Assembly: GCA_037577475.1 (NCBI GenBank)
Contig: CM075203.1
Span: forward strand, 20,883,397-20,947,396
Source: Chaunax sp. Z400
Taxonomy: Eukaryota; Chordata; Actinopteri; Lophiiformes; Chaunacidae
Direction of reading: 5' to 3'
Length of the DNA stretch: 64,000 nt
Below, in pieces: positions 1 through 12,395 of this stretch. Within the stretch, counting starts at the first letter, position 1, and each line of letters begins with the position of its first letter. The notes below the pieces were generated by a model that searched no databases, had not been told where the DNA came from, and worked only from the letters and a program-made list of their open reading frames with translations. The position numbers and the translations under genes are program-made.

Positions 1-3000
1 AATTAAAGAAAAGCCTTTATTTGATAGCATATCTTGACTCTTAAGTTAGCAATCAGTAACCCTATCTCCTAGAAACTCTTACATTGTGCTGATTTACTGT
101 GGTGTCAAACATAATCACTTAAACTCAAACTGTAAATTCAAAGGAAAAGATTTTGTTGATTTTTTTTTTTATTGTTTTGAGTGATTGAAGCACAGCATTT
201 ATCTTGTGACTGTAAAAAGTGGAGGACAATGCCACCACAGACCAGGGTTAGCTTGCTGTGGGTGGTTAGGATTAATCTTTTGTTAGGTTTAAGAAAACTT
301 AAAGTTAGAGTTAGGAGGTTAGACTTTCTCTGCATTGTAATCTTTCCCTCCGTCCAGTTCTGTCATTAATTAAATAAAAAAAAAACAGTAATTAAACATA
401 AAGATGCAAACATTTACCAGTGCTGTGGGTTGCAGCAGTAAAGGTCATATTACAATTAATTACAATAAATTAACTGCTTTTGTTGTGAGTAAACATTTTA
501 CTGACACATTCTGTACCAACACATGAGCCACTTGCCAGATAAGATAAATTAATACATTGTCTTTGTGTTATTAGAAAATGTCCCGGCAGCATAATGTTTC
601 CCTCAGAATGTATTTACTGTTGAAAATCAGCTGTTTCAACATCATTTGTGGATGATTAAAGTTAACACACACACTGATCACTTGCACATAATATCTGTTA
701 TTACGGTGCTCAGGTGTTTTTCAGTTTTTAATGTTTTAAATGATGAAATAACATTTTAAAAGTACCCTCTTGAATGCTTCTGTCGTGTCTAAAACATTAA
801 ATTAGGATGGGCTGGTGGAGGAAATGTTTTGCTCTACATGATGTGAAACCACCTTCCTCGTCTGGCTTCATCAGGAGTGCCATAAAAAATATTCTGATGT
901 TGCTGACATCATAGAATTAATTAAAATTCCCCAAAAATGAAAGTTATCATGAAAATGCCGATCAGTATCTGTTTGAAGGACAGACAGCCTACAGTGTCCC
1001 CAGTAAAGTGTGCACAGACATTTCTTCTTCCTCTTCTCTGAACAGATGACCACTAGCGTAACATAGAGTTCTTCTGTAGCCATGACTGACCCGCCTCATT
1101 GATGTCAAATCTCTTCACCTGAATGAATGGTTGGGGGCAAACTTGTAGTGTTGCCAGTTTTCAGACAAAGACAAGAATTTATGGCACTGTGATGCCTAAT
1201 CTGACATGGTGAATGTTGAAAAGACCATCGTTGAAGACAAAAATATTGCATAGTCTGAACCTGGCACAACTTACATTAAGAGCAAGTACAGAGGGACTGA
1301 GGGCTGACCAGGAGCTCAGTGCTGCTTTGAATGGACACAGCTGGCTGAATGATGCTGACATGGACAGGACAGAGGCACAGAGTTCCCTTCAGCTCATATA
1401 GGGAGTTAATGCACAGAGGCCAAGTTCTCAGTGTTGCTCCCAAGCCTTTACCGGTGCACATAATGGTGCTGTTGGAAAGTGGGCTGCATCAGTAGGATGG
1501 CCAGATATATTGTGATGGATGGGCAAGGATAACAAACCTACTGAAATAAGACTGTAGGAGGAAATCCCTCAGTTCTGTCTCGAAGTCATATAATAATAAA
1601 AATAACCCTTATACAATAAGGTTTTACTCTATGGTATCAAATTATCACAAAATCTTACTTTCAGTCTCTTAGAGAAAACCTCACAAGTCTTAAGATAGAA
1701 TAATTCATATTCCAGCACAGTGAAACATCAGTTACAAACAAAGTGCTCAATAAACAGAAAACTGCAAATGCTCAGCCTTGGGCAGCTCCAGGCTCTTATT
1801 ATAATAAGTATCTCGCCTGATCAATCACTCATTGTGTCGCAGGGAGTGTTTGCAGCCATTAAAACTGTTGAGAATTATGAAAGTGTATCTCAGTCAGTGT
1901 GTGTCTGTAATCAGATTTGTATATGTGTGAAAGAAACATTTGAAAATTAGATACCTCAAATCTCTTATGCACACACAGATTCAGAAATCATAAACATACA
2001 GCATGCATTTAGAGACATCTTTACACACTTACACACAGAGAGATACAGTTTCCCAACTCACCACTCACATTTGTAAATAGTTTATCTACAATAATGACCC
2101 CGTATGACTTTAGTTATCATTTATAATGAAGAGGAGAGGACATGGAGGAGAAAGATTCAGAGAGTGACCAGTAAAAATGAAATGTCTAAAATATATGAAC
2201 ACACAGCAGTAAAATATTATCACAAATAATATTAAACCCTCCAATTATTCTTCATTTGCTTGACCTAATGCCTCATCAACATATTTTCCACATGTATTTT
2301 TATTTCTATGCTCTATTTAACTGATTAACTAAATGATTAATAAGGTTGCTGGCAGCTGGCTCAAGTACAAATTTGTGTGTTTTTCTAAAAAAAATGGAAA
2401 GGAACAATTTATTACCTGTTGTTTGTAAAAGTAAGTAGGTTTAATTCGGCAACCGTGTATCCTAGTAAAACCATTTATACGCAAGTGATTTGTTCCAGCA
2501 AAGCATCAAAATTATAAAATGAAACTAATCTCTGCCTGCATTATGTTCAGAGATAAGGTTTGTTTCAATCAGGAGAAGCGAATGAAGCAAATATGACTTT
2601 TAATTGCAGCAGCTGATATGTGGAAATATCCATCACACACTTTAAGTGGATCATAAGTGATGAATGAGAGGTGATGCTGATGCTTCATCTACACAAAACC
2701 TTAATTATGGCAAATACTGTTGGAAATACATCCAGACATACAGTGTAGTGATACAAGAAGGTGAAAGAAGGCCTGGTGAATGTAGTTAGTTAGTTATCAA
2801 TATCATCATTAATTTAATGTAATCAATAATCATTATAATAATGTGGGTATACAACAGCAATAAAATAAATATAAAAATATGTTATACATGTAGTAACAAT
2901 TGCGATGAGTGTATAGTGTATGTACATGTGTATTTGTGTGGATGTGTGTATTTATATGATATATGTGTGGATGGTGTATATGGATACATTCCAACAATGA

Positions 3001-3413
3001 TTGGTAGTCATAACAATAACACACCCACACACATATTTTATGTCTGTAAAAGGAGATAATTATATGAGGAGAAATTAATAAATAATTGGTCATATGAGTA
3101 ATAACATTACGTATACTATTACTACTATTAATAATGAAATAGGATTAAAAAAATACACATTTCATCTTGTGTTTTTTGTCCCTATGTGGATGCATGTAGA
3201 TGAATGTGTAGGTGTTGGTACTGATACAAAGACGTGTGTTTGAATAATGATTTATAGCTGTGTTTCCAGGGTGTAATGTGTGTGTTGGTCCCTGATTACA
3301 TGTTATGAGGATAGTTTTTCTGGATGATAGCAGCAGCCGGGGGTCCTGTACTGTTTTCTTGTTTAGGTTGATTGTTTACATGTCTCTGGTACTTATGTGT
3401 CTCTAAGGGTTGT
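1..3413. other. unassigned AT-rich non-coding DNA
   Basis: No gene, RNA gene or recognisable transposon is visible. All open frames are short and unlike any family I know. Positions 2890-3030 are a degenerate GT/AT low-complexity tract. Positions 255-330 hold a few scattered GGTTAGG-like words, too diverged and irregular to be telomeric repeat. Probably intergenic or intronic. Confidence 0.5.
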
Positions 3414-4035
3414 TTAACCCTCTAGGCTCTGGGAGCCTTTTCTTGATTTTTACATATCCTCTTATATTCACATTTAAGGTACTTGTATACAACATAATAA
3501 TAGTTTAATATAAAAAGTTTAAGCTCAGTCTCAGCTTTCTGGATGATGTCTGTAATATATGAGGAGAGAATTTCATCAAAAAACTTCAGGTTTCTGTGAA
3601 AACATGAGAATCGTTTTGATGTTTTAGGTTTGACCAAAGTCTAAATAAAATAGTAGATACATGTATAATAAATGTCTAAAACTACATTTTGGAATAGAAT
3701 TTCCTGAGTAGCAGTGTTGTACTAAATGTTACAAGGACTGAGATGAAATTGAACTGAATAATGATGTCATACTACATATGAAGCTTCATGGTATGTGTGC
3801 AATGAGGATACGCTTTTATTAGTCAAATACATTTTTTTAAATCAATCAAATATTTATTGTATATAAAATCCACAGAAAACAAATCTCACACAAATCCACC
3901 AATCTATGGACGAGGAGTCAGATAACGAGCATGTGGAGCTCTTTTCTCAGCGTCCTATAGGTCGCTGTGAGTCGACAGAGTCATAAATATTCATAGAACC
4001 ATTGCCAAAAACACACCTGCACATCAGAGGGTTAA
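3414..4035. mobile_element. piggyBac-type MITE with TTAA target site
   Basis: The segment opens with TTAACCCTCT at 3414 and closes with AGAGGGTTAA at 4026-4035. It therefore has CCC...GGG termini inside duplicated TTAA tetranucleotides, the hallmark of piggyBac-family cut-and-paste insertion. It is about 614 bp without the TTAA sites and has no transposase frame, so it is non-autonomous. The perfect inverted repeat is only 6 bp and then degrades. The interior, including the stretch near 3940-4010 that reads like ctcataaatattcatagaac, resembles a widespread teleost repeat as I remember it. The boundaries are seen directly; the family name is inferred from TTAA plus termini. Orientation is not assigned. 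Confidence 0.72.
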
Positions 4036-4211
4036 GGTGTGATGCCTCTTTCAGTCCAGAGGGGTGTCTTGCTTAGAGAATAAGGCTTGTTATAGAGAGA
4101 AACAGGCTAATGTTGTCAAAGCCAATGCTGTATCCTAGGTGTGCTGTCATGTTAGACAGAGCAGACTGCTGGTGCAGATGAGTGATGCTTCCTCATTAGT
4201 TTATGTAAATC

Positions 4212-4551
4212 ATGCTCTGTTGCCTCACAGCAAGAAGGTCTTGGGTTCAAATCCTCCTGAGGACCTGGGACTTTTCTGTGTGGGTTCTCTCCATGTTCTC
4301 CCCGTTTCTGCGTTGGTTCTCTCCAGGTTCTCCAGCTTCCTCCCACCACCAGAAACATGCAGTAGAGGTGAACTGGTGACTCTAAATTGACCGTAGGTCT
4401 AATGTGAGTGTTAATGGTTGTTTGTCTTTCTATGTGACCCTGTGATGAATTGGTGAACCCCACCTCCGGCCCAAAGTCAGCTGGGATAGGCTCCAGTCCC
4501 CCAAGACCCTAGACAGGATAAGAGGTTAAAGAAAATGAATGAATGAATGAA
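4212..4551 (+). repeat. tRNA-derived SINE, 5'-truncated, with tail
   Basis: The head retains a B-box-like GGTTCAAATCC near 4244, after a tRNA-like tgttgcctcacagcaagaag stretch. The body has the repeated 'tctccatgttctcc' module, then the GCTGGGATAGGCTCCAG module near 4480. It ends in a short (TGAA)n tail at 4535-4551. The A box is missing, so the copy is 5'-truncated or decayed. Two other copies occur in this window (12396-12727 plus strand, 30262-30695 minus strand), with fragments around 26420-26870. Such elements are transcribed by RNA polymerase III and moved by a partner LINE. The short ORFs here come from the repeat and are not genes. Confidence 0.75.
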
Positions 4552-5683
4552 ACGGACCAGAAAAGCTGTTTGTACCCTAATCCAGCAGATGCATGACATG
4601 TTCATCACGTGTCTTGGATAAATGTATTTTTGTAGACGCATATCTTGGGATTATATCCCACTTCAAGGGTGTTCTGTAGTTATTTTTCTAATAAATAGTA
4701 AATAGCAACTTCTGATTAACCCATAAAAATGTCAGGCATAAATTAACATTCTGATTGACACCACCCGGTTCTTGTTTAAGCATCACCTACTTTCTGTTTA
4801 AAGTCCGCCCATTCCAAGTAAGGATAGAGACAATTTAGTGAACAGATACAGAGGATAAAATAATACTTGCTCATCCCCATTTACCATTGTAGGGTGAGGG
4901 TAGGTCAGTCGACCTCCACCTCACCATGCCTTGCGACTTCAACTGTGGTTCCGCCTTGCCTGGATGATCAAACATGGTCATTCGCTTTGATCAACCATCT
5001 GCTCACCATTGTGGAGTTAGAACCCCACAATTCACATAAAGATAACACCCGTAATCACACCTTAGGGTCTGTACCCACACAACATTTGCCTTCCCTTAAC
5101 ATATCAAAGAGGACCTGGTTTCACCCCTCCTGACCCCTTGCTGAGTACCAGAGACACACCAGGGTATCAGCCTGCAACTCAAGAGACCATGAGACTGCTT
5201 TCTGTTCCAAACCACAGGATCCAAAACCCTGCATGGGTTCAGAAACTGGGAATCAATGAATCAATAAAAATCTGACAATCCAACCAACCTTCCATGCATA
5301 AATGTTCACCATCCCTCCTGCCTCTTCTCCTCTTCCTCTCATCACGGAAGCAAGAGAAGAAATGTGTTCATGACTGTGCAAGCATGATTTCTGAAAACTG
5401 AACTCTGCAACATTTTCCCATGGATCATTTTTGTTGTTTTCTCTATTATTGTGTGTTTTCACTCCTTCATGTAATGTGTTTCTTGTTTTGAATCTAATAA
5501 GCACATAGTGATGATTTTCTTCCTGTGTCCCTCTGAGTTCATGTTTATTGCATGTGTGCTTTGATGCCTCCTTCCAGTGGAGAGACTCAGATGTCTCGCC
5601 CATTGTTTCTATGCCAGCTGGTGATGTGACCGCATATCTTACAGTAGAATAGAACACGCCCTTACTTCCGGCAGCTGTGAGGA

Positions 5684-5690
5684 TTTAAAA
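5684..5690 (+). promoter_or_regulatory. TATA-like box of the solo LTR
   Basis: TTTAAAA lies at the start of the CpG-rich part of the LTR, about 800 bp upstream of its AATAAA. The position suits an LTR promoter. Activity is unknown. Confidence 0.45.
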
Positions 5691-6489
5691 GCCACGGCGC
5701 GAAGCCGCTCGTCCTCTTGCTCCGCTTGCTCCTACCTCCACCTGACATGAACTCTGACTCCTGAACGCGGAGATCCCCGTGACTCCGTGGATAAGCCCGT
5801 GCCCTCCTGCCGCAGCAGAAGAGACTTCTTTTCCCTTTTCTTTAAGACTTAGCTCATACAGTTAGATAGCATTCCTTACCTACGATTTCTGCTAATAGTT
5901 GAAGTTCCTCACTTCAACTCAGTTATTGGAAGCTCACCTGTGGATCACTCACGCCTGAGTAATTCACTGAGCCCCTCTTCGAGCTGTATTACCGCTTAAC
6001 GCGCTTCAACGCCGTCAAAGCACGGCCAAGCTGAACACGACCGTCAGGTCCGAAGTTCACAAAGCCGCCAGCCAGCGACGACGCGACCCTCCAACATCTG
6101 AGATTCGGGACCAGGATCCGGTGGACTTCGAACAGCATCCTCCGCGAGTATCCGGTCGGTGACCCCTCCTGATAACTCGCCAAAGCGTGCTTTCGTCCCT
6201 ACCCCGGAGACCGGCTGAAAAGTAAGCTACCCGAAATCTCTGTGTCTTGGAAAGCGTCATAGCTGATCTGGCATTACGATCCACAATTTACCTAATTTAG
6301 TTTCCCTTCAAACTTCCCTTAGACCCCCTTTAGTTTGGTTCACATCACCACGCTATCATCCACCCTGTTATAGTTATGTCTTATTCTCTCTCTTTCACTC
6401 CGATCTCATTTTGACTATCTTTCTGTTATCATCCTATGTTGAATTTAGTTTTAGTTTGTTCCTGTGTGCTGTGTGAAATTACATGTGAT

Positions 6490-6495
6490 AATAAA
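6490..6495 (+). terminator. polyadenylation signal of the solo LTR
   Basis: AATAAA followed by AT-rich and GT-containing sequence, about 300 bp before the LTR end. It matches the expected R/U5 position. Confidence 0.5.
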
Positions 6496-6803
6496 GTAGA
6501 TTCTTTTAGACCAAGTTTCTGTGTTGATGACTGGAATCATTAGTTCTTGCGATAGAGGACTTGACTTCCTTCATTTGAGACTGATTGAACGCTATTATTT
6601 AGTGATTAATTAATCTGGGTTATATTTACAGCTTTCTTAAGGAATCCTTCCGACCTTAAGGATATAGCTTTAGGAAGGTGGTGCTCCTCGAGGTATTTTT
6701 CATAACCCTGTCTGATTAATTAATAGCTTTATAATATGATAATTAATATATGATCATTTTGATCATAATTATTATCGTTAACCCCCTTTTAACCCTACAC
6801 CAT

Positions 6804-8180
6804 TACACTGATAATAGCTTATAATATATATATAATATAGTGAAAACAGCAGACTCTGCTATGTCCTATTAGATGTCTGTGTTGTTAATCTGGCATCTTG
6901 TACAGGTATTGGATGGGGAAAAAATGTCCCTCTGTAAATATTTTAATTCAACAACATAAAATGTGTAGTTTATCAACTCACAGCACGACTGTAAACATCT
7001 TTAGAAAAAACCTACAACAGCTATAATTCATGCAGACTAGGGACATAACAGCACCCATCTGTAACACCATAGAAATGTTTCATAACTATCAGTTGAGAAT
7101 TTTCATTTCCTACGACTTTTTGAATAAGGCACAATTTGAAAATCATATTCAGTTTTGTGTGTTTTTGCTTAAAGCTACAACAACACACAAGGAATAACTG
7201 GTGAAATGTAGATACATCTTACTGAAAAGGAAAGATTTTAGACATATTTTTGGCCCCCTGTGCAAAAAGTGGCCCATTTATGGCCCAAGATTTAAAAAAA
7301 ATCCTAGATCCTCCACTACAAATGCTGTATGATACAACCATTTCAATGTTTGCAGGTTACCATATTGTTATTTCAATGTTACCCAGATATTCCCATTCCC
7401 ACCGAGCTGGTATATCACATCACCTGGTCATTGTTAATTACACGGTATTACCAAAGTGTTCTCTTTATTATCAAACTAGTACTGCCCCATGTTGTTATTA
7501 ATTTTCCATCAGAGCAGCTCTGCAGGTGAGGTAGGTGTGTGAACATATTTTAAAACGCCACACACTCCCCATTTGGTGATTGTAGACATAATTGTCTTAA
7601 ACCAATCATTCCCTGTTATTGATGGACCTTTCTGATGCCATGAGACTAATGCAAAGTGTGGGATGTACACAGAGTGTTAAGATTTTGGTGTGAAGAGATA
7701 ACCTTCATCCACCACGTCTGACTCCAGTTTTGCTCTCATATTGTTGGCAATCAGCCGTCACTTTCTCTTTAGACCTCAAGGTGACATCGACTGGTGCAGA
7801 GCTGAGCTGTAAAACTGGCACATCTACCCTAATACCCCACATTTTGTCTGATTAAAGAGTGCAAGCAGATTACCTGTTTAGAACCTCACAGCGCTAAAGC
7901 TCTCATCTGGGATTAAGGAGCATAACACAATAGTGACAAGCTGCTGCTGCAGGTCACTGTGAGTCACAGCGACTATGTCAATGTGACAGGAGCAGCTTTC
8001 ACACTTCACACACTGCAACACACTGTCACATATTGTCCTTTGACCTGTTCATTGCAGTTAATAACAGCTGAGCCAGAGAGAGAATGAACCAGAATGACTG
8101 GATCTAAAAAAACAACTTTATTTTGTCCTTAAAGGTGCATTACACTCTTATTTTCTAGCAAAGACCATTATTTCTGTCAA
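6804..8180. other. unassigned non-coding DNA
   Basis: No gene or recognisable repeat. The part at 7640-7940 is less AT-rich and has homeodomain-like GATTAA/GGATTA words, which could reflect a conserved non-coding element. This is a guess, since no comparison was possible. Confidence 0.4.
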
Positions 8181-8187
8181 AAATGAC

Positions 8188-8245
8188 AATATATATATAT
8201 ATCTATATATATACACACACACACACACACACATACATACACACC
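8188..8245. repeat. (TA)n/(CA)n compound microsatellite
   Basis: Alternating TA followed by about ten CA units and a few CATA units. It sits at the edge of the hAT-derived repeat. Confidence 0.9.
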
Positions 8246-8249
8246 GGGA

Positions 8250-8493
8250 TTCCCTCCGGCTTGTCTCCGTAAAGCACAAACATGTATGTATATCGAGTGG
8301 CTAGAGGTCTTCAATGCGCAGGTAACAAAATCGAGATGCATTGTGGGACATGTAGTTTATGGACACCAAACTTCTATAAAATGGCATATAATTGTATTAT
8401 AAGCAAATTCTATTCTTTGCAAGCTCTCGCAGGCCACATAAAATGAGGTGGCGGGTCGGATTTGGCCCGCGGGCTGTGAGTTTGACACATTTG
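8250..8493 (-). mobile_element. hAT-derived non-autonomous element, terminal part
   Basis: Read on the minus strand, the right-hand end is tgtgtcaaactcacagcccg followed by gggccaaatc. This CCCGCGGGCCAAAT-type terminal motif is characteristic of hAT DNA transposons in vertebrates. Further in are 'gcaggtaacaaaatcgagat' and 'gcattgtgggacatgtagtt', which I recognise as part of a common teleost repeat of this type. No transposase frame is present. The opposite end is not clear, so the left boundary is approximate. Confidence 0.6.
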
Positions 8494-8924
8494 CCCTAGT
8501 CCATGACACATACCTGCACACACCAACACCCATTCCAACATCCTAACAGGCTTAATGGCCTGTACCCTCTGTCTTAGTATTATTGTTTATTATTGTTTTT
8601 GTTCTGCTGTTAATTATTGTTTTTGTTCCACTGTTTATGCACATTGCAAATAAAATAGAATAATTAAAAAAAAGACTTTTTCTTGAGAAGGCCCTCATCA
8701 TGAACCGTTTTCCAGTCTGTTGTACCAGCTCATCAAAAAGCCTACCTCCATCAATGGTTCCCAAATGGACACGACTGATTGAGTGGCTGAGACAAGAATG
8801 CTCTCTAAGCTGAACTCCATCATGAACAACCAACACACCATCTCCATCACTGCAGGTGGTTCAGCAGAGCACCTTCAGCCACAGGGCATCTGTGGCCCTA
8901 ATACTCTTACTGTTGCTGTTGAAG

Positions 8925-9110
8925 ATACATGCTCCATCCTTTCACCAAGTTTTGTGGAAATAATTTCAGCAGTATTTGCAAAATTAGGGGAAATGTTGAA
9001 GAAAATAAAAATAAAATCTGGAAGTGATCCAGATCTACACCAACATTTAATGGTATAGGTCTGGCTCTCTGGTCAAAAGTTTGCGAAATTTGGTGTGGAA
9101 CTTTTCTATT
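8925..9110 (-). repeat. interspersed repeat 'X' (decayed, possibly two tandem pieces)
   Basis: Minus-strand copy of a short repeat found about ten times in this window. Its hallmark, read forward, is 'cattttcatgaaacttggtg'-like sequence followed by 'gatccagat'. Here it appears as ctttcaccaagttttgtgg (from 8939) and a later gtgatccagatctacacc (from 9024). In my memory of the family the two blocks occur in the opposite order, so this may be two abutting fragments. It has no coding capacity; the open frame across 8783-9058 is fortuitous. Confidence 0.5.
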
Positions 9111-10316
9111 AATCATACATTAACTTATTTCATTGACAGCACCAGTGTCAATATATGAGTTAAACATTTAAAGAGGCAGTTATGTCTTGAAATGTCCCTT
9201 TCATCTCATTGTAATAGTTACTCATCCCCTGCAGTGACTGACTGTACAAGTCAAAAATGATGCTGCATGTTCAGGTCAGCAGCAATACCAGCTGAGCACA
9301 AATCAAGCTTCCACACAACACATGACATTAATCACATGTTTATCCCTCTTAACCCAGGATCAATAAGAACTTATGCAGTGACAGGAGCCGACTCTGCTTT
9401 GACGGCGAGGTTCAATGTGTCGAGCAGAGCAGAATGCTTAATACATGCAGGGACTGGTCTGTTACCAAAGAGACTCACACTCACCCACCATACAGCCATC
9501 CATCTCCAACACTGACATGCTCCTCACTCACACACACAACCATATGGACGCACACTCTCACACTTCAGCATGAGGTTATATTGCGGGGTAGAGTGTTTAG
9601 TGGTCCTGCAGTGCAGTGGATGAGGAGTGGAGTGTAATGTGCATCTGGACACTTAGCCTCCGCTTACTCAGAGACAATAGTTTAAAAATATCCATCACTT
9701 TCTACTGCCATGGTATTTGCAGTGACATGAACTCTGAGGTGTGCTCTGCTGCATGGATCTCTGGGAACATGTTTCTACAGAGACTGTATATTCTCCATTT
9801 GTGGTGTACATTTAACCATCATTATAATAATAATGACCAAAATCTTGATGCAGAGCTGTGTTTAACTTTGAAGCACTCCATAGAGGGAAATCCCTTTGCC
9901 TGTGACTTTGGCAGATTAACCCAGACAGTAAACAGTGTTTTAGTAAATGAGTGATTGAATCCACTTTTGAATGATTCACACTTCAATAGTGGAGAGAGCA
10001 GGTAGCTGTGCTAATGCTAATGCTAGGTAAGCAAGACTGCTTTAGTACTAATATGAGTTGGTCTGTTGTTTTAATGCTGGTCAAAGTCAAATGGATACTG
10101 TGTGTCTGTCAACAAGTAAACATGCACGCCATCTTTTCCATTATCCGCTGGGTTGATGATAACACATGTAACCATGGTAACTGTACAACAAAAATTGCGC
10201 CATTGACCAACACAAACCTGATTTGAAGTCAGTAGGGAAGTGTTTTCCTACCATTTAAACTGCGAATCAGATGAAGACATAGGTGCCTCAGAATTTATGT
10301 ACTAAACTATATCACT
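9111..10316. other. unassigned non-coding DNA
   Basis: No gene, RNA or recognisable transposon. Short open frames at 9267-9954 show no domain or codon pattern that I recognise. Confidence 0.45.
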
Positions 10317-10646
10317 GTGTGAACCTGGACTGTTTCACTGTATGAACCTGGACTGTTTCACTGTGTGAACCTGGACTGTTTCACTGTGTGAACCTGGACT
10401 GTTTCACTGTGTGAACCTGGACTGTTTCACTATATGAACCTGGACTGTTTCACTGTATGAACCTGGACTGTTTCACTGTATGAACCTGGACTGTTTCACT
10501 GTGTGAACCTGGACTGTTTCACTGTGTGAACCTGGACTGTTTCACTGTGTGAACCTGGACTGTTTCACTGTATGAACCTGGACTGTTTCACTGTGTGAAC
10601 CTGGACTGTTTCACTGTATGAACCTGGACTGTTTCACTGTATGAAC
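10317..10646. repeat. 23-bp minisatellite, 14 full units plus a partial
   Basis: Units start every 23 bp from 10317 to 10639 without indels. Each has a constant core CCTGGACTGTTTCACT preceded by GT(G/A)TGAA. Almost all variation is a G/A change at the third base; one unit (10432) begins ATATG. The fifteenth unit breaks off at 'gtatgaacatg'. The unit contains TGA on both strands and is not a multiple of three, so all six frames are closed. The array is therefore non-coding. Conserved spacing and few substitutions suggest recent expansion. Confidence 0.97.
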
Positions 10647-10649
10647 ATG

Positions 10650-12395
10650 TATCCGCATTAATGATGTATTATTTCATTCACTTGCATCCCATCAGCTATT
10701 AGTTGATTTTTTTTCACTGTACCTACTGCACACAAGGATGCAAAGAAGCCCTCTTTTTCTTTCTCTTAAGTATGGGTGTAATTGCTCATATGCATGAGAC
10801 AGAGAATTGGGATATGGCAGAAGCAAAGGGTCCACCACACCTGTCCCTCAGTCACAAGTGGGGCTATCTGAATAGCAATGTAGCAGTTGCAGGCACACCT
10901 GGCTTTTAAATTTGATTAGTTATATTTATGCTATGCAAAAAACATTATTCTTGCACCTTACTTTGCACCCAAATTATGAACATTCATCTAGCAAAAGAGA
11001 CTTGAACATGCATGGTCTACATGGACTGTAAACCATCTTTATTAAGGCCTTTGGTTTTTCAAATAGTGCTATAGGGAGAAAATGAAGAAACTCCATGGCC
11101 TTTATATTCCTTCACAAGTGCCCTGACCGTGCTGCTGAATGCTACCTGGTGAACTGTTGCCCAGAGGACGACCATACTGATGGCAAAGTACTGAAGTGGA
11201 AATTAAAAGAATAAAGAGTCTGCCTCTTCTCTCTTCTCCACAGGCCAAGCACTAATTAAATTAACCCTGGGGATAATGTAGTTTCTTCTAACATCAATTA
11301 ACAAATTGCTGCTTAAAACCTTTTGTTCACCCTGCAGGGAAACCATTCCTGAGCCATTGTCAAATGTTTGCAGTTTCTGGTACCAGGAGATGGATGCTTT
11401 TAGCCTTGAGCTTATGTTCAGTGTGAGAAAAAGGTTTTGAGATAAATGAAACATCGTCTGTCAATATTGAAAAATATGCAGAACACTACAGAGGAAATTG
11501 ACTTGTCAGACAGCCAGTGATATGACTAATGGCATCTACTGGTGGGTCGCTTTAATGCAAGGACTGGAGTGACTCATCATGCACTGCCTTCCAAATCAAT
11601 GCAAAGAGCATCAGGATAAGAGAGAGATTATTGAATGATCATGAGAGAAGTTCCCTGGTCTGCTCTGAATTGGACACAATATCTCTATATTGGATTTTTT
11701 TTTTCATCAGTAGTCGGGGGCAACAGCAAAGATGATCAGTGTTACTATTTCAGCAAAAAAGCAGCATTCCAACCATGGCCAGAGTAGCCTGCTGTGAGAT
11801 GTTGAGGCAAAGAAAAAAGAGGGGCCATCAAAAACCTTCTGGGAGCAACAGTATAGAGACCAATTTCATCAAACCCTACCCCTTTAAAATCAGGTGTTAA
11901 CATAAGCTGCACAGGTGGTTTCATGTCATATGATACTTGGCTTTAATATTGAATTCAAAGGTCATAAAATATATAGTAAGCACAAACTGCTGCTTTGTAG
12001 TTATCTTTATCTGAAGCTTTAGCTGCAGTTAACTCAGTTAGCTCTGCAGATAGTGGTTCTGTAGCTGAGGAGTCTGCCTGAACAACAACCATCATGAGGG
12101 GGAATCGCTGCAGGCAATGGGGCTCAGCTCGGTCACGGCTGGACACCAGACTAGGCCAGGACAGGACCTTCAAGAGTGGTGAAGACCAGTTTGACGTTAG
12201 TGGATGCCATACAGCTCTCTGAGAACTATAACTCTGGGAATAAGAAGATCCACCAAGTGGGGACAGGACAGAGGTGAAGTGGCAGATGAATGGACAGCTG
12301 TAGCAAACAAGCATGTGTCCCTAAATATTTCTACACCTTACCTGATGAAATGGGGATTTATTTTGACCAACAGAGAGGTGATTATGGAGAGAAAA
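10650..12395. other. unassigned non-coding DNA, with a possible LINE trace
   Basis: Mostly featureless. Around 11548-11572 a frame reads RFNARTG, similar to the GDFNARTG catalytic motif of LINE endonucleases. The flanks do not continue as a recognisable endonuclease, so it is not called as a LINE. Confidence 0.4.

Larger units (their letters stand above)
4884..6803 (+). mobile_element. solo LTR of a retrovirus-like or Ty3/BEL-type element, with CCAT target duplication
   Basis: The element proper is 4888-6799 (1,912 bp). It begins TGTAGGGT and ends ACCCTACA, exact inverted complements with the TG...CA ends expected of an LTR. CCAT flanks both sides (4884-4887 and 6800-6803) as a target-site duplication. 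Inside, in the right order on the plus strand, are a TATA-like TTTAAAA at 5684-5690, a CpG-rich stretch at 5690-6240 and a polyadenylation signal AATAAA at 6490-6495. This fits U3-R-U5. There is no gag, pol or env sequence and no second LTR, so it is best read as a solo LTR left by LTR-LTR recombination. At 1.9 kb it is long, and about 800 bp lie between TATA and poly(A) signal. A splice-donor-like GTAAGC lies at 6222. Clade cannot be assigned without the internal region. Confidence 0.75.

Noticed and set aside
255..330. Interstitial telomeric repeat
   Set aside because: Only a few irregular GGTTAGG-like words; no tandem TTAGGG array.
5253..5657. 134-codon minus-strand open frame
   Set aside because: It lies wholly inside the solo LTR, antisense to its transcription signals, and has no known domain.
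5690..6240. CpG-rich segment as a gene promoter or CpG island with a first exon
   Set aside because: It is inside the LTR, between its TATA-like box and poly(A) signal, so the repeat explains it.
8783..9058. 91-codon open frame as a LINE fragment
   Set aside because: The first part (KLNSIMNNQHTISI) faintly resembles fish LINE tails, but no continuous match follows and the rest is repeat 'X'.
11548..11572. LINE endonuclease motif RFNARTG
   Set aside because: Single short motif, with no flanking endonuclease or reverse-transcriptase similarity.
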